Below, piece after piece: positions 12,610 to 13,242 of a stretch of 13,242 nucleotides of DNA. The notes under the pieces are model-generated. The model had not been told where the DNA came from and did no database searches. It saw only the letters and a program-made list of their open reading frames with translations. The DNA comes from Methylophilaceae bacterium (GTDB lineage: Bacteria > Pseudomonadota > Gammaproteobacteria > Burkholderiales > Methylophilaceae): NCBI GenBank assembly GCA_025362115.1, contig JANYIK010000022.1:1-13242 (forward strand), given 5' to 3'. The number at the start of each line of letters is the position of its first letter. Within the stretch, counting starts at the first letter, position 1. The position numbers were made by a program, and so were the translations under genes.

Positions 12610-13242
12610 GAGCAGTCTCTTTCTCGTACACATGCGCCTTGAACGGGGCAAGCCCTATGCGGCGTACAGTGTCAATGAAATGCTCTTCCGGCGTGCGTTC
12701 TTTGATATAGACGTCAATTAATTTTTGGATCACACCGGGCATTTCTTCTGCTGCGAACGAAGGGCCAATCACAGAGCCGATGCTAGCGTCATTGCCTTGC
12801 TTGCCGCCAATGGATACTTGGTAAAATTCAGCACTGTCTTTATCTACGCCCAAAATACCAATGTGGCCGACATGATGATGGCCGCATGCATTCATGCAGC
12901 CGGAGATGTTGAGTTCGATGTCACCGATGTCGTGCAGATAATCAAGGTTGTCGAATTGTGCTTGAATCGCCGTGGCAATCGGGATGCTCTTGGCGTTGGC
13001 AAGCGAGCAAAAATCGCCGCCGGGGCAGCAGATGATGTCGGTAAGCAAGCCGATGTTTGGCGTTGCCAGGCCGTTGGCACGGGCTTTTTCCCAAAGCGCG
13101 AACAAGTCGCTGAGTTTCACGTCCGCCAGAATTAAGTTTTGCTCATGCGACACACGCAGCTCGCCAAAGCTGTACTCGTCGGCCAAGTCGGCGACGGTGT
13201 GCATCTGCTCCGAAGTCGCGTCGCCCGGTGCTTGCCCGTGTT
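12602..13242 (-). CDS. cysI: Sulfite reductase hemoprotein (CysI/NirA type), C-terminal part
   Basis: The frame is open through the right edge, where the gene is cut, so only the last 213 or so residues are present; a Met at 13204 is internal. The siroheme and iron-sulfur binding motif is complete: CPGGDFC (C-x5-C) followed by SGCMNACGHHHVG (C-x3-C). It is flanked by the usual context APGDATSEQMHTVADLADEYSFGELR and GHIGILGVDK. The protein reduces sulfite to sulfide with six electrons. The family also contains nitrite reductases; the assignment to sulfite is made because it leads an operon with DUF934, cysH, cysD and cysN. The electron donor (NADPH flavoprotein or ferredoxin) cannot be decided from this part; no cysJ gene is in the window. 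The stop overlaps the DUF934 start by eight bases. Confidence 0.93.
   Translation of the reverse strand, partial: HGQAPGDATSEQMHTVADLADEYSFGELRVSHEQNLILADVKLSDLFALWEKARANGLATPNIGLLTDIICCPGGDFCSLANAKSIPIATAIQAQFDNLDYLHDIGDIELNISGCMNACGHHHVGHIGILGVDKDSAEFYQVSIGGKQGNDASIGSVIGPSFAAEEMPGVIQKLIDVYIKERTPEEHFIDTVRRIGLAPFKAHVYEKETAHV

Overview
The window is a chromosomal segment of roughly 50% GC that looks betaproteobacterial, most plausibly a methylotroph-like or Nitrosomonadales-type organism. I infer this from the compact cysI-DUF934-cysH-cysD-cysN order, a seven-iron FdxA ferredoxin, a pqqABCDE cluster with separate pqqC and pqqD, and dispersed palindromic repeats. No marker gene in the window fixes the genus. 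The gene set is mostly well-characterised metabolism. I see no CRISPR array, tRNA, rRNA, insertion sequence, prophage or defence system, and no clear sign of an undescribed multi-gene system.

Left part (1-2361): the N-terminal half of an AMP-forming acyl-CoA synthetase (-, cut by the left edge) lies behind a RIO1-family kinase gene (-). The kinase gene is divergent from rsuA (+), a 16S rRNA pseudouridine synthase.

Middle (2362-6076): a complete core PQQ cluster on the + strand. It encodes the 23-residue precursor peptide PqqA, then PqqB, PqqC, PqqD and the radical-SAM enzyme PqqE. PqqD presents PqqA to PqqE, which crosslinks Glu15 and Tyr19; PqqC performs the final oxidation to PQQ. No PqqF/PqqG protease gene is present here. 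A 258-base gap between pqqA and pqqB holds three successive hairpins, the first with the pqqA stop codon in its loop, and a G/C-rich palindromic repeat element. This suggests attenuation, with pqqA made in excess over pqqBCDE.

Right-middle (6077-8474): another copy of the G/C-rich repeat, then a Bcr/CflA-type MFS exporter gene overlapping a gene for an uncharacterised class I methyltransferase. A perfect 14-bp bidirectional terminator closes the + strand block.

Right part (8490-13242, all - strand): fdxA lies downstream of an assimilatory sulfate reduction operon read right to left: cysI-like sulfite reductase (cut by the right edge), DUF934 gene, cysH, cysD, cysN. CysH carries the paired cysteines of an iron-sulfur APS reductase, and CysN has no APS kinase domain, so the encoded route is sulfate to APS to sulfite to sulfide without PAPS. 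The first four genes are joined by overlapping stop/start codons, while cysD and cysN are separated by a 180-base gap containing a 70-bp palindromic repeat.
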